DNA of 64,000 nucleotides from Microcoleus sp. bin48.metabat.b7b8b9.023 (lineage in GTDB: Bacteria; Cyanobacteriota; Cyanobacteriia; Cyanobacteriales; Microcoleaceae), in assembly GCF_013299185.1 (NCBI RefSeq), contig NZ_JAAFKG010000030.1:1-64000 (forward strand). Reading direction: 5' to 3'. Position 1 is the stretch's first letter; each line of letters begins with the position of its first letter. The notes beneath the pieces are model-generated. The model was given only the letters and a program-made list of their open reading frames with translations. It did not search any database and was not told where the DNA came from. Shown here in pieces: positions 1 to 9,357 of the stretch. The translations under genes and the position numbers were made by a program.

Positions 1-400
1 TAGAAGGTTGAAAATCTCCGGAGCTCAATGGTTGAAAAAAAATGTCAATCAAATGCTAAAACTTCGTTGTGCTTACCTGAACGATCTCTTGGCTATTTGA
101 GGCTTTTTCAAAACCGGGATGCTCCCACCAGTTGTCTCACAGTTTTTTGCCTCGTCGTAGAGCGAGATCATGCCAAACATGACCGTGGAACCCCCCGCGA
201 ATAATTCATGACACTAACGGGTGCGTTGTTGTTTAAAGTTGCTAATCTTCTTGTGGGATGGGCCGGAGAGCCCGTCCCGATACAGTAATACCCATTTTAA
301 AAAATAATCTAATAGTATTCTTGTCCCCCCCCTTTGCAAGGGGGGGTTAGGGGGGGTAAAAGGGACTCAAAGAGTGTTGCATGATTTTAGAGAAATGGTA
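1..400. other. intergenic, no gene seen
   Basis: I see no convincing coding sequence here. The stretch holds a GGGATGCTCCC motif near 117-127, similar to the ends of the palindromic elements near 32.3 and 49.4 kb, and a C-run/G-run palindrome at 325-347. Confidence 0.6.
325..356. repeat. C-run/G-run palindromic repeat
   Basis: A run of C, then TTTGCAA, then a run of G forms a hairpin, followed by TTAGGGGGGG. A related sequence occurs in frame inside the SNF2 helicase gene near 39006-39042, so it is a dispersed element of this genome and not a simple terminator. It lies just downstream of the minus-strand MFS gene and might still end its transcript. Confidence 0.6.
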
Positions 401-1645
401 TCACCTATTCAAAGCATAAACATCTTTGCCGCGCCCGATCGCAAATTTCAGCGAATGAGACAAATCCTTGCTAGACAAAGTAACAAAAATCAACAAAGCC
501 AAAGCAGCGAGTCCAGCCGCCAAACCAAACATATTTCTGTAGCCAACTTGTTCAGCAACAAAGCCCAAAGTCGGGCCAGCAAGCGCAATCCCCAAATCAA
601 ACCCGCCAATACAAATCGAAAATAAACGACCTCTTTCTTGAGGTTCGCACCTATCCGACATCAGCGTCACCATCATTGGCATAACAGTACCGCCAGCCGT
701 ACCTTCAACCAAAGCCGCGATTAAAAAAGCACCGCTGCTGTTAGCAAAATACAACAATAACATAGACACGGCATAACAGATTAAGCCGCCAGAAATAAAC
801 AAGCCGCGGCCGTATTTGTCCGAAGCCCGCCCCGTCACCAACCGCAAACTGAAACTGGCGATAGCCGCCGTAGAATAAAATAATCCCGGATTCAAATTCA
901 CCCTAGTTTCTTGGATAAACAAAGGCATAAAAGTGCTCAAAGTTCCGAATACCAAACCAACCAGCAATAGCACCAAAGCCGGAATCCGCACCCGGGGATT
1001 CCACAGCATTTGCCAGTATTTTTGGCTGTTTTTGTCCTCAGATAGCGAGTCAGACTTTGTTAACTCAGCGAAATTCGGTTCCACAACTTTGGTGGTAATA
1101 AATAAAGCTGTTGTGGCGAAAGCCGCCGACATCGCAAACAAAGCAGGATAACCAACCGCAGCTTGGACAAATCCGCCCATCGCCGGGCCAAATGCCAAAC
1201 CGATAGGGGCGGCCAAACTCATATAACCAATTAATTCGCCCCGCTTTCCTGGCGGCGACAAATCTGTGACCAAAGCACTGTAAGCTGTAGTAAAAGCAGC
1301 GATGCTAATGCCGTGAAAAGCACGCAGAACTAACAGTAATGGGACAGATTGAGCTAACAGGTAGCCGATAGGGGCAAGTGCGGCCACAGACACGCCTAGC
1401 AGCAAAACTTGTTTTCGGCCCCGGCTGTCGGCTATTTTACCCAACTGCGGCCTCGATAGCAAAAGCCCGATCGCAAATGCACCCATCACAAAGCCAATTT
1501 GCTGCTTGCTACCGCCCACAGATTGAACGTACAGCGGCAAAGTTGGCAGCAGCGAAGCCAAGCTACACCAGAATAGCAAGCCTGCTGTGAATAAAGTTAT
1601 CAAGCTGCGTTTTGGTTGGGGTTCGATGTCCCTAAAAATATTCAA
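401..1645 (-). CDS. MFS transporter
   Basis: This is a 414-residue polytopic membrane protein of the major facilitator superfamily, probably an inner-membrane exporter of small molecules; the substrate cannot be told. About 12 hydrophobic segments are visible. The MFS loop 2-3 signature appears as GKIADSRGRKQ near residue 70, and its second-half echo as GRASDKYGRG near 270. The start is a TTG preceded by AAGGGAAG at a good distance; no ATG lies near it. The next gene upstream on this strand is a glycosyltransferase, separated by about 220 bp of CAACTGT-type repeats, so an operon is doubtful. Confidence 0.88.
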   Translation of the reverse strand: MNIFRDIEPQPKRSLITLFTAGLLFWCSLASLLPTLPLYVQSVGGSKQQIGFVMGAFAIGLLLSRPQLGKIADSRGRKQVLLLGVSVAALAPIGYLLAQSVPLLLVLRAFHGISIAAFTTAYSALVTDLSPPGKRGELIGYMSLAAPIGLAFGPAMGGFVQAAVGYPALFAMSAAFATTALFITTKVVEPNFAELTKSDSLSEDKNSQKYWQMLWNPRVRIPALVLLLVGLVFGTLSTFMPLFIQETRVNLNPGLFYSTAAIASFSLRLVTGRASDKYGRGLFISGGLICYAVSMLLLYFANSSGAFLIAALVEGTAGGTVMPMMVTLMSDRCEPQERGRLFSICIGGFDLGIALAGPTLGFVAEQVGYRNMFGLAAGLAALALLIFVTLSSKDLSHSLKFAIGRGKDVYALNR

Positions 1646-1867
1646 GATGCAACTTCCCTTTAAATTTTCTGATTACCAATTCCCAATTCCCAATTCTCAT
1701 TACCAATTCACTAATTTGAGAATTGCCACATTTATTTCTGCAAACGATCAACCCTTCGACAAACTCACTGTCAACTGTCAACTCGGAACTGTCAACTGTC
1801 AACTGCCAACTCCCAACTGTCAACTCCCAACTGTCAACTGTCAACTGTCAACTGTCAACTGTTTATT
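1646..1867. repeat. tandem short repeats between genes
   Basis: This spacer holds CCCAATT-type repeats (about 1675-1715) and many CAACTGT units (about 1768-1861). The same CAACTGT repeat recurs near 7749-7782, 9097-9160 and 12605-12674. Such short tandemly repeated repeats are well known in filamentous cyanobacteria. Confidence 0.85.
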
Positions 1868-3055
1868 TTACCAATCAACCTCGGCCCTTTCCTCCACTAC
1901 CCGCTGATAAACCCACTCGGTTTCCATTGCCAACTTCGGCCAACTAAATCGACGTTCCAAATCCTCATAAGCATTGTCAACCAGCCATCGCCCATAACCA
2001 GGATTTCTCAGTACCTCCAAAATCCCCCAGGCCAAAGAATCGCGATTGTTAGCCTCAGTAACAACACCAGTTTTTGTATGCTGCACTACCTCCGGCAAGC
2101 CGCCCGCATTCGACACCACCACAGGTACTCTTGCAGCAAAGCTTTCTAATGCTACAATCCCAAAAGGTTCGTAAAGACTGGGGAAAACGGCGCAGTCAGC
2201 CACCGTCTGGAATTTGTCGAGATGTTCCTCAAACATGAAACCCGTAAAATAACACTTATTCCAAATTCCTAAATTCCAAGCCATAACTTTGAGATGGTCT
2301 GTATTGCCGCCACCAACAATAACAATTTTTGCGTTACCCCCCATTTCCCTAATTACTTGAGGTGCCGCATTGAGAAATACAGCAATGCCTTTTTCGTAGC
2401 TAATTCTGCCTACATAATAAACTATTTTTTCGTGATCTGCTGCAAACTGACGGCGGAAATCCATCGCGTCAAATTCGTCACGGCGCGGCTTTTTTTCCGG
2501 TCTAATTCCGTTATAAATTACCTCTATTTTGTTCCACGGAGTCGATAGTACAAGTTCGGCTTCGCGTCGCATATAGTCACTGCAAACAATGACGCGCCAA
2601 GCGTTATAAGCGAGGTCGTTTTCCTTGGCGTTAATGTAGCGCTGCCCGTCATTGTGGAGGCCGCTGAAGCGCCCGTATTCGGTGGCGTGGATGGTGGCAA
2701 TTAGCGGTACTTTAAAGGTATGCTTGAGGGCGATCGCCGCATCTCCCACCAGCCAATCGTGAGCGTGAATCAAATCAAAGGGGCCTTCTTCTAGCATTAG
2801 TTTGCCGCCTTGGTGCCCCATGCTTTGGTTGAGGTTCGCCACCCAGTGAAAAAAGTCCTTGGCGTGCCCGACTACTACACGATGCACCTCTATTCCTTCA
2901 ACCACTTCGTACATCGGCGCGTGGCCGAACTCTACTGTAATTAAATGAATCGAGTGGCCTAGCTTCACCAATTCTGGATACAGTTCCGATACGTGGCGGG
3001 CGATACCGCCGACTATTCTGGGAGGAAACTCCCATGCCAATACCAAAATTTTCAT
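1868..3055 (-). CDS. glycosyltransferase family 4 (GT-B fold)
   Basis: A 395-residue GT-B glycosyltransferase, expected to transfer a nucleotide-activated sugar during polysaccharide, glycolipid or glycogen-type synthesis; the acceptor is unknown. The N-terminus MKILVLAWEFPPRIVGG resembles bacterial glycogen synthase and GT4 starts (donor-loop glycines). IHAHDW is near residue 96. The C-terminal domain begins near YVGRISYEKG, and the retaining-GT EX7E motif is seen as EPFGIVALE. Length is normal. The ATG has a strong TAGGAGG Shine-Dalgarno sequence. It may be transcribed separately from the MFS gene because of the repeat-rich spacer. Confidence 0.9.
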   Translation of the reverse strand: MKILVLAWEFPPRIVGGIARHVSELYPELVKLGHSIHLITVEFGHAPMYEVVEGIEVHRVVVGHAKDFFHWVANLNQSMGHQGGKLMLEEGPFDLIHAHDWLVGDAAIALKHTFKVPLIATIHATEYGRFSGLHNDGQRYINAKENDLAYNAWRVIVCSDYMRREAELVLSTPWNKIEVIYNGIRPEKKPRRDEFDAMDFRRQFAADHEKIVYYVGRISYEKGIAVFLNAAPQVIREMGGNAKIVIVGGGNTDHLKVMAWNLGIWNKCYFTGFMFEEHLDKFQTVADCAVFPSLYEPFGIVALESFAARVPVVVSNAGGLPEVVQHTKTGVVTEANNRDSLAWGILEVLRNPGYGRWLVDNAYEDLERRFSWPKLAMETEWVYQRVVEERAEVDW

Positions 3056-3289
3056 CTTTCTTCCCTCCTAAGAATTTATATATCTTAATGTTTATTGTTT
3101 ACTACTTTATTGTATAATGCACAGCCTTAAATGTTGATCGATCGCAAATCTATGCCCGAGGGCTGACTTTTGGCAGCAACAAGGACGGAAAATTATGCAG
3201 AAACCGGGTGTTTGTAGCAATTGCTCTCTGGCCCGGTTTCTGGAATATTTGGCCTAAACCGACAGTTTCGGGCGATCGCGCATACCCGA

Positions 3290-4978
3290 TTACCCTTGCT
3301 TCAAAATCGGTGCCAACTCCTGGCGAAAACGAGTCCAAGCAGCCACCGATGCAGAATTAGAAGCAGCACCCTGACGCATTAAAATCGCGCCGTCTTCAAA
3401 GCCAACAATTCCGTAGTCTCCAGATTTGGTCATTCGATCGATCGCCGGTACGATTTGCTGCAACTGTCCGCGTTCCCGGCGAAACGCAGCTTGATACCGC
3501 TGCAACTGCCACATATCGGCAATTACATATTCCATCTTCACTGCCTCTCCCGCATCATTCCGCAGTTCAAACATTGGAAACCGGAGAATTTCCCGGCGGC
3601 TTGACAAAATCGGCACAATAGTATTCGTTGCAGCCACGCTAGCATTAGCAGGAATTTTAGCCAACAGCGGGCGCACTTGAGACACGTGCTGCCACTGTCT
3701 GATGAGAGGAACCTGCACCCAAGGATCGATCGCATCGGGCAAAATAAACGAAAAAGTCCGATTAGGATTAGACGTGAAGGTAAAAAATAGCGACAAGCAG
3801 ATGCACAATCCCCAAAAGCGGCGAAACTGTGAAGACGAAGGGAAAGGAAAGACCGCATTCGGAAAACGTAAGATTGTTTGTTCTCCCCTCCTAATTCTAT
3901 CTTCTTCCTGTTGACGGCCAGCCCACCACAGGATTGCCCCGTAAAACAGCCCCGGAACCACAGTCATCGCATAGCGAATATTAATCGCCAGTACCGATTC
4001 TCCTTTAGCTAAAAATAGCTTCAGCAGCGGGAAGCCTGCGATCGTCCAAGATGCGGGCGCTACGGCAGGAACCAACGCTAACGGCAACCACTGACCCAGT
4101 AGGTATCTAATCTTACCAAAAAGTGGCGTAAATAGCTCAGTCACCAACCGCCCGGGATTGCTAACCATTCCCCAAAGAATTTCCAGCGTCGAAGCTTCAT
4201 CTCCATCGGCATATTGACCGAAGCGTTCCATCATAAACCGCTGGGAGATATCGGCAGAAAACAAAGGCATAATCAGATTGGTTAGGGCGATCGTGTAACC
4301 AAAACTGAGAATGCAGACAGCCAAACCAGTCCGAGGGTAGCGCCGGCTCAAAATCATGTAAGCCCCCACCCCAAACAAAACAATTCCCGAATCTTCTCGC
4401 ACGGCCAAAATTACAGTGGCGAGCATCCCAAACATCGGCCACCAGCGCTTCTCCATCGCCAGCAGCAAGCCGAAGACATAAAGCGGAATTTGACAAACAT
4501 CGTGAAAATTGCCCAAAGTCGGGCCGATAACGGCGTTAGCTGCGTAATAGCTCACGACAATTGTCGCCGACAGTCGCGGTTCTAGATAGTGTCTGGCGAG
4601 AGCGTACAAAACTAAACCAGCCGCCGTAATTAAAGTCACCTGCAACACCGTCAAAGTAACAGGAGAGGGGAACAGCGAGTAAATTGGCAGCCACAGCATC
4701 AGCGCTGGGGTGAAATGCTGCCCCAACCGATAGTAAGATACAGACGGGAGCTGATTTTGGTGAACCACGTTAGTGGACAAAGCCGAAGACAGGGAACTCT
4801 CAAACAAGTGACCCCGAGTGCCGTTCCAAAAAAGTTGATTGAAAATGCCTTGGTCGTATGTAGCGTAAAAGCTGTAGTAGCGGTGCAGCGTCAGCAGCAG
4901 GCACAGCACAAAAAAGGCGGCCGCCACTTGAACCACTACCCGCAGCGACTCATTTTTCTTCCATCTCAAAAATGTCAT
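3290..4978 (-). CDS. DUF2079 polytopic membrane protein
   Basis: A 562-residue integral membrane protein with about 10 hydrophobic segments. The LHRYYSFYATYDQGIFNQ start region and the long loop after TM1 fit the DUF2079 family, distant relatives of GT-C glycosyltransferases that use lipid-linked sugars. The Asp in TYDQGIFNQ sits where GT-C enzymes carry a catalytic acidic residue; that parallel is inference. The C-terminal 150 residues are soluble (SQVRPLLAKIPANASVAA onward), as in relatives. It stands divergently from sasA with a short gap. Confidence 0.82.
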   Translation of the reverse strand: MTFLRWKKNESLRVVVQVAAAFFVLCLLLTLHRYYSFYATYDQGIFNQLFWNGTRGHLFESSLSSALSTNVVHQNQLPSVSYYRLGQHFTPALMLWLPIYSLFPSPVTLTVLQVTLITAAGLVLYALARHYLEPRLSATIVVSYYAANAVIGPTLGNFHDVCQIPLYVFGLLLAMEKRWWPMFGMLATVILAVREDSGIVLFGVGAYMILSRRYPRTGLAVCILSFGYTIALTNLIMPLFSADISQRFMMERFGQYADGDEASTLEILWGMVSNPGRLVTELFTPLFGKIRYLLGQWLPLALVPAVAPASWTIAGFPLLKLFLAKGESVLAINIRYAMTVVPGLFYGAILWWAGRQQEEDRIRRGEQTILRFPNAVFPFPSSSQFRRFWGLCICLSLFFTFTSNPNRTFSFILPDAIDPWVQVPLIRQWQHVSQVRPLLAKIPANASVAATNTIVPILSSRREILRFPMFELRNDAGEAVKMEYVIADMWQLQRYQAAFRRERGQLQQIVPAIDRMTKSGDYGIVGFEDGAILMRQGAASNSASVAAWTRFRQELAPILKQG

Positions 4979-5067
4979 TGGCCCGCCGTAATGAAATCAT
5001 CGGACAATAGCATAAATCTAAAGTAAGTATTAAATTAAAGTAGATAGTGAAATAACTCGGCTCCGTA

Positions 5068-6306
5068 ATGGTCAATTATTTTCACCCGATCGAAAAAGTC
5101 AACAGCGTCAATCCAACATCCGGCACCGACGACACCGACTGTTCTCCCGAACAGCCGACCAATCCTGCACCGCTTTTACAGCTTTTGCTGTTCGTAGACA
5201 AGCGTCCCTCTTCCAGGGAACAGACCAGACACATCCGCAAGTCCCTACAGGATTTGAAGGCAGAGTGCGACTTTGAGCTTCAAGTCATCGACGTAGGAGA
5301 ACAGCCCGATTTAGCCGAACACTTTAAACTCGTAGCCACTCCCTCGCTGCTCAAAATTCATCCTGAGCCCCGACAAACTCTCGCCGGCAGCAATTTGATC
5401 GCCCAACTCGAACACTGGTGGCCCCGCTGGAAGCGTTCTGTAGAAGAATGTGCAGCTCAGCAGCAGTCTGCCTCGGCTCTGGCTGCCAATCTGGTAGATC
5501 CAAAACCCATCTATTCCGTTGCTTGCGCCACCGAACTCGTACAGCTTGCGGATGAAGTTTTTCGGCTCAAACAGGAAAAAGAACACCTGCAAGAGCAGTT
5601 GCAGTTGAAAGACAGGATTATTGCGATGCTGGCTCACGACTTGCGAAATCCCTTGACAGCAGCATCTTTGGCTTTGGAGACTTTGGAGTCAAATCAGAAG
5701 GTGAAGGAAGGGCAAAAGTCCCGTTTGACACCGACTCTGGCGGCTCATTTGATGAAACAAGCCCGCCGCCAAATCCGAATTGTCGATCGTATGATTACAG
5801 ATATCCTGGAAGCAGCACGGGGTACTAACGCTCAACTCCACATTGAACCCAAAAAAATCGAACTGAGGGCGATTTGTCAAGATGCAATCCTGCAATTTCA
5901 AGACAAATTTCAGGCTAAAAGTCTGAACTTAGAAACAGACATTCCCGCAGATTTGCCCTTGGTTTATGCCGATCCCGATCGCATCAAACAAGTCATAGTC
6001 AACCTGCTGGACAACGCCAGCAAGTACACCCCAGAACAAGGAACTGTTAATCTTTCTATTCTTCACCGCACCGCTTACAAAGTTCAAGTCAGCATTTGCA
6101 ACAGCGGCCCGGGAATTCCCGAAAAAGATTGTGCGAGCATTTTTGAAGACAGCTATCGCTTGCAGCGAGATAAATCAACAGACGGTTACGGCATTGGGCT
6201 GTCTTTGTGTCAAGGCATCATCCGCGCCCACTACGGTCAAATTTGGGTAGACTCAGTACCCGATCGAGGCAGTTGTTTTCACTTTACCTTGCCCATTCAA
6301 AAGTAA
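5068..6306 (+). CDS. sasA: circadian output histidine kinase SasA
   Basis: SasA is the sensor kinase that reads the KaiC clock state and phosphorylates the response regulator RpaA. The protein has 412 residues. A KaiB-like thioredoxin-fold domain lies at about 36-120 (LLLFVDKRPSS to EHWWPRWKRS). A HisKA domain follows with the H-box LAHDLRNPLTAASLALE (His190). The HATPase domain shows the N-box VNLLDNASKYTPE, NSGPGIP, and YGIGLSLCQGII. Length and domain order match known SasA proteins. It stands alone; no kai genes are in the window. The start is ATG; the first 30 or so residues are low in conservation features. Confidence 0.95.
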   Translation: MVNYFHPIEKVNSVNPTSGTDDTDCSPEQPTNPAPLLQLLLFVDKRPSSREQTRHIRKSLQDLKAECDFELQVIDVGEQPDLAEHFKLVATPSLLKIHPEPRQTLAGSNLIAQLEHWWPRWKRSVEECAAQQQSASALAANLVDPKPIYSVACATELVQLADEVFRLKQEKEHLQEQLQLKDRIIAMLAHDLRNPLTAASLALETLESNQKVKEGQKSRLTPTLAAHLMKQARRQIRIVDRMITDILEAARGTNAQLHIEPKKIELRAICQDAILQFQDKFQAKSLNLETDIPADLPLVYADPDRIKQVIVNLLDNASKYTPEQGTVNLSILHRTAYKVQVSICNSGPGIPEKDCASIFEDSYRLQRDKSTDGYGIGLSLCQGIIRAHYGQIWVDSVPDRGSCFHFTLPIQK

Positions 6307-6432
6307 TAATTAGTTGTTAGGAATGAAAAATATATAACTTGCACAATTAAAGCCCAGAAGCCTTGATGCGAGATAGAGTATTCCTCAATTAGTCACCTTA
6401 TTTATTTTTCATTCCTTAGTTGTTAGTTGTGA

Positions 6433-6505
6433 TTCATGCCCTATGCCCTATGCCCTATGCCCTATGCCCTATGCCCCATTCCCTATGCCCTATGCCCCAT
6501 TCCCT
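6433..6505. repeat. CCCTATG heptamer array
   Basis: About nine tandem units of CCCTATG, with CCCCATT variants, lie between sasA and the Nudix gene. No coding signal is present. Confidence 0.85.
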
Positions 6506-6510
6506 AAAGT

Positions 6511-6915
6511 TTAACTCGATCGCAGTGCAGCGATAATCTGTTCGTTTGCCTTGGGAAAAGTAAACTGGTCAATTTCGTCGAGTGTCACCCAGCGAATTTC
6601 ATCGCATTCGATCGTTTGCGGTTCCCCGCTGATGTAGCGGCAGTGGTGGACGTAGAGCCTCACTGTAAATTTAGTATAGTCGTGGTCAATTGTAATCAAG
6701 CGATCGCCCACTTCCACGACAATCCCCAACTCCTCCATAATTTCCCTTTGTATGCAAGCTTCGATCGTTTCTCCCGGCTCTATTTTACCGCCCGGAAACT
6801 CCCAAAAACCGCCATGCAGTCCGTGTTGTCGGCGCTTGTCAATCAAAATTTGTTGTCGATCGTTCCAGATCGCAGCAACGCCGATAACTTTGTGGGCCAA
6901 AGGAGTAAGAGACAT
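6511..6915 (-). CDS. Nudix hydrolase, MutT type
   Basis: A 134-residue Nudix hydrolase, probably an 8-oxo-dGTP pyrophosphohydrolase that cleans the nucleotide pool. The Nudix box reads GGKIEPGETIEACIQREIM followed by EELGI. FWEFPGGKIE is typical of MutT. I place the start at the ATG encoding MSLTPLAHK (6913-6915). The frame stays open 21 codons further upstream, but that part is translated GGGAATT-type tandem repeat and is unlikely to be real protein. Substrate is inferred from family resemblance only. Confidence 0.88.
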   Translation of the reverse strand: MSLTPLAHKVIGVAAIWNDRQQILIDKRRQHGLHGGFWEFPGGKIEPGETIEACIQREIMEELGIVVEVGDRLITIDHDYTKFTVRLYVHHCRYISGEPQTIECDEIRWVTLDEIDQFTFPKANEQIIAALRSS

Positions 6916-7044
6916 ATTAATTAGGAATGGGAATGGGGAATTGGGAATTGGGAATTGGGAATTGGAAAATAATATCAATAATTATTTTATTATTTCATCT
7001 AAAGTCAACAATTCCATAATCTAAAATCTAAAATCTAAAATTTT

Positions 7045-7070
7045 AAGCCCCCATCTTCCGAAGGGGGCTT
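7045..7070 (-). terminator. rho-independent terminator after the DUF760 gene
   Basis: On the minus strand an 8-bp stem AAGCCCCC/GGGGGCTT with a 10-nt loop is followed by AAAATTTT. It lies about 30 bp past the DUF760 stop codon. Confidence 0.7.
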
Positions 7071-7102
7071 GACACTTGTACAACTTAAATGTTAATAATC
7101 AA

Positions 7103-7444
7103 CTAATCATCCGAACCGTGTCTTTCGCTAGCTTGAATCGACTTTTCAAAAGTCATTCGCTGTTCGGCATTTTTGAGAAAATAGCCGCTAATCATAGCCG
7201 AGGCGAGCAATCTACCCAAATGTTCGCGACTGGTAGTCACTGTCACCCCGAAATGTTCCGAAGGTAAATTCCCCAAAAGCCCGACAATATTTCGCTCCAT
7301 TACTTGAAACACTTCGTGAGAAGTCGGCTTGGACAACTGAGAAACAGTGTCGGGAGCCATTGACTGCACGTATTGCCATAATAAATTAGCATTTTCTCCG
7401 TCTTCTTCAAAGAATTCAGGGGATTTATTAGATGAGTTGCTCAC
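7103..7444 (-). CDS. DUF760 family protein
   Basis: A 113-residue cytoplasmic protein resembling the DUF760 family, which is found in cyanobacteria and plastids. No enzymatic motif is visible. LLWQYVQSMAPDTVSQLSKP and GVTVTTSREHLGRLLASAM are the family-like parts. The start is GTG, supported by a strong GGAGGTACTC Shine-Dalgarno sequence directly upstream. A plausible terminator follows. Chloroplast-type relatives make a photosynthesis link plausible but unproven. Confidence 0.8.
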   Translation of the reverse strand: MSNSSNKSPEFFEEDGENANLLWQYVQSMAPDTVSQLSKPTSHEVFQVMERNIVGLLGNLPSEHFGVTVTTSREHLGRLLASAMISGYFLKNAEQRMTFEKSIQASERHGSDD

Positions 7445-7747
7445 GAGTACCTCCGTTTCAGAGACAGCTTGTTATTTTAGATGCGGGCGGTTAAATTAAA
7501 TAACCGTTATTCGATCGCTGCTGCTATTTATTACCAAGTAATTACTAATGTAGCAGGACAGTCGCAGCAACCAAGTGGGTACAACCGAATTAAAGGCGGC
7601 GGTTTTTACGATTTTAGATTGGAGAATGGCGATCGCGACCAAATGCCCGATCGCCCTTCCCCGAATAGCAGGGGTTTGAAACCCTTACTCATGAAAGCAG
7701 ATTGTGATAAGAACAAAGTTTAAATCTCCGTTCTTATCACTTCGCCC

Positions 7748-7786
7748 TCAACTGTCAACTGTCAACTGTCAACTGTCAACTGTTGA
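7748..7786. repeat. CAACTGT tandem repeat
   Basis: About five CAACTGT units end right next to the stop codon of the sigma factor gene on the minus strand. Confidence 0.8.
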
Positions 7787-7787
7787 C

Positions 7788-8747
7788 CTAGCTGGCAAGA
7801 TAATCGTTGATATCTTGCTTGCGCTTGCGGAGTTTGGTTAAAGCTTCCCGTTCAATTTGACGCACCCGTTCCCGACTGATATTCAGACGATCGCCTATTT
7901 TTGCCAAAGTTAAAGTTTGCCCGTCTTCTAAACCGAACCGCAATGCCAGGACTTCTCGCTGTTGCTGAGTCAGTTCCGCCATTAGGTGGTCTAAGTCAGT
8001 CCGCAGGGAAGCTTGCAGGGCAAAATCTTCTGGAGTAGTACCCGTATCTTCCAACAAATCGCCCAACTCAGTATCTTGATTGTCTCCCACGCGCAAGTCC
8101 AGTGAAAGTGGCAGGCGCGCGCGATCGAGATATTCGCGAATTTGCTTGGGAGTCAAATCTAACTCTGACGCCAATTCAGCAGCAGTAGCCGCGCGGCCGA
8201 GCTGTTGAGCTAGCAGGCGCTGAGCCTTTTTTATTTTGTTGAGCTTTTCGGTAATGTGGATCGGCAAGCGGATGGTGCGACCTTTTTCGGCGATCGCCCG
8301 AGTAATTGCTTGACGAATCCACCAATAAGCATAAGTTGAAAATCTGTAGCCCTTAGTCGGGTCAAATTTTTCTACTCCCCGCTGCATCCCGATCGTACCT
8401 TCCTGAATGAGATCGAGCAAATCTACGTTGCGCTTGATGTATTTCTTGGCAACAGACACTACCAGGCGGAGATTGGCTTCCACCATTTGGCGCTTGGCCC
8501 TTTCCCCGTTCTCGATCGTCCGCTGCAACTGTGCCTCAGACAGCCCGACTGTCTGTGCCCATTCAGCCGCCGTCGGGTCGCGGCCTAACTCTTCGGCTAA
8601 AATATTTTTTTCCTGATGCAGTGCGGCTGAGCGCTGTACCTGTTTCCCGTAGAGTATTTCTTGCTCATGGGTCAACAGCGGAACGCGACCGATTTCCCGC
8701 AAGTAAGCGCGAACAGAATCTGTATCTGAGGACTTAAGAGTTTTCAT
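7788..8747 (-). CDS. RNA polymerase sigma-70 family, group 2
   Basis: A 319-residue primary-like but non-essential (group 2) sigma factor. Region 1.2 is [21 protein letters not shown]. Regions 2.1-2.4 include [36 protein letters not shown] and [19 protein letters not shown]. Region 3 is [18 protein letters not shown]. Region 4.2 has the helix-turn-helix [20 protein letters not shown]. It lacks the long N-terminal region 1.1 of SigA. The opening resembles cyanobacterial SigC-type factors, but I cannot fix the letter by eye. The 5' leader carries an unusual branched palindrome (8772-8862), so its expression may be controlled after transcription starts. Confidence 0.92.
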   Translation of the reverse strand: MKTLKSSDTDSVRAYLREIGRVPLLTHEQEILYGKQVQRSAALHQEKNILAEELGRDPTAAEWAQTVGLSEAQLQRTIENGERAKRQMVEANLRLVVSVAKKYIKRNVDLLDLIQEGTIGMQRGVEKFDPTKGYRFSTYAYWWIRQAITRAIAEKGRTIRLPIHITEKLNKIKKAQRLLAQQLGRAATAAELASELDLTPKQIREYLDRARLPLSLDLRVGDNQDTELGDLLEDTGTTPEDFALQASLRTDLDHLMAELTQQQREVLALRFGLEDGQTLTLAKIGDRLNISRERVRQIEREALTKLRKRKQDINDYLAS

Positions 8748-8771
8748 GAGCTTTTCCCGCTGAGGATCTGT

Positions 8772-8862
8772 GCCTCTAAAGGTTTGCGGCGTAGCAAACC
8801 CCTAGCTTTAGCTGGGAAGGAAAGCGGGCGGGGACTTGCGCTTTCCTTCCATTTAAAGAGGC
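8772..8862. promoter_or_regulatory. branched stem-loop in the leader of the sigma factor
   Basis: Four helices can be drawn: an outer stem GCCTCT/AGAGGC (8772-8777 with 8857-8862), a hairpin GGTTTGC/GCAAACC (8781-8787 with 8794-8800), a small CCC-AGC hairpin (about 8800-8816), and a perfect 12-bp stem GGAAGGAAAGCG (8815-8826) with CGCTTTCCTTCC (8839-8850). It starts 25 bp upstream of the sigma factor ATG. It could be an RNA regulatory leader or the relic end of an IS605-type element, whose ends look similar. Confidence 0.5.
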
Positions 8863-9357
8863 TTAATTTTATGGTAGCTAGCTGTTACTCCCAGTCAGAA
8901 CCGTCTCAGGTTAGGTTTTGGTTGGAGGTACACAATGCTACTTATGTTAAGAATCTTAACATTTCTGAGAGCAGTTGACTACATTTCTTTACATTTATTT
9001 CAGGGAAGCCTGCACTCTTGCTACGAGAGTACCCGGAAACAAGCTTTGTAGTTGCATCATGGTAAACAAAATCGGGCAAATCTCAGAGAGGGAGAGTTGA
9101 CAGTTGACAGTTGACAGTTGACAGTTGACAGTTGACAGTTGACAGTTGACAGTTGACAGCCAACAGGTGGCAAAAGACAAGGGTTGACTGATGGGCGTTG
9201 CTTAATTGGGGTATGAAAATGGATCGCTTGAAAATTCAGAACATTGACTGACTGGCTGATTTCATTTTTTACATTGAGTCGTTCATACCGTTGCAGCAGC
9301 AACACCGACCAATAACCAATGATTAATGACCAATGACTAATGACCAATGACTAATCA
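8863..9357. other. intergenic, mostly repeats
   Basis: No established gene is seen. A possible 38-codon plus-strand frame (8935-9051) starts 7 nt after GGAGG and is listed separately. The rest contains a CAACTGT/ACAGTTG array (about 9097-9160) and TAATGACCAATGAC repeats (about 9310-9358) that run into the stop codon of the next minus-strand gene. Confidence 0.6.
8935..9051 (+). CDS. possible 38-residue ORF with good ribosome site
   Basis: ATG at 8935 follows TTGGAGGTACACA, a strong Shine-Dalgarno sequence with ideal spacing. The frame encodes MLLMLRILTFLRAVDYISLH and 18 further residues, then TAG at 9049. The first half is hydrophobic. I recognise no family, and a chance ORF is quite possible. 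Confidence 0.2.
   Translation: MLLMLRILTFLRAVDYISLHLFQGSLHSCYESTRKQAL

Noticed and set aside
9097-9160. CAACTGT/ACAGTTG arrays as possible CRISPR arrays
   Set aside because: Units are 7 bp with no unique spacers and no cas genes are near; they are short tandem repeats.
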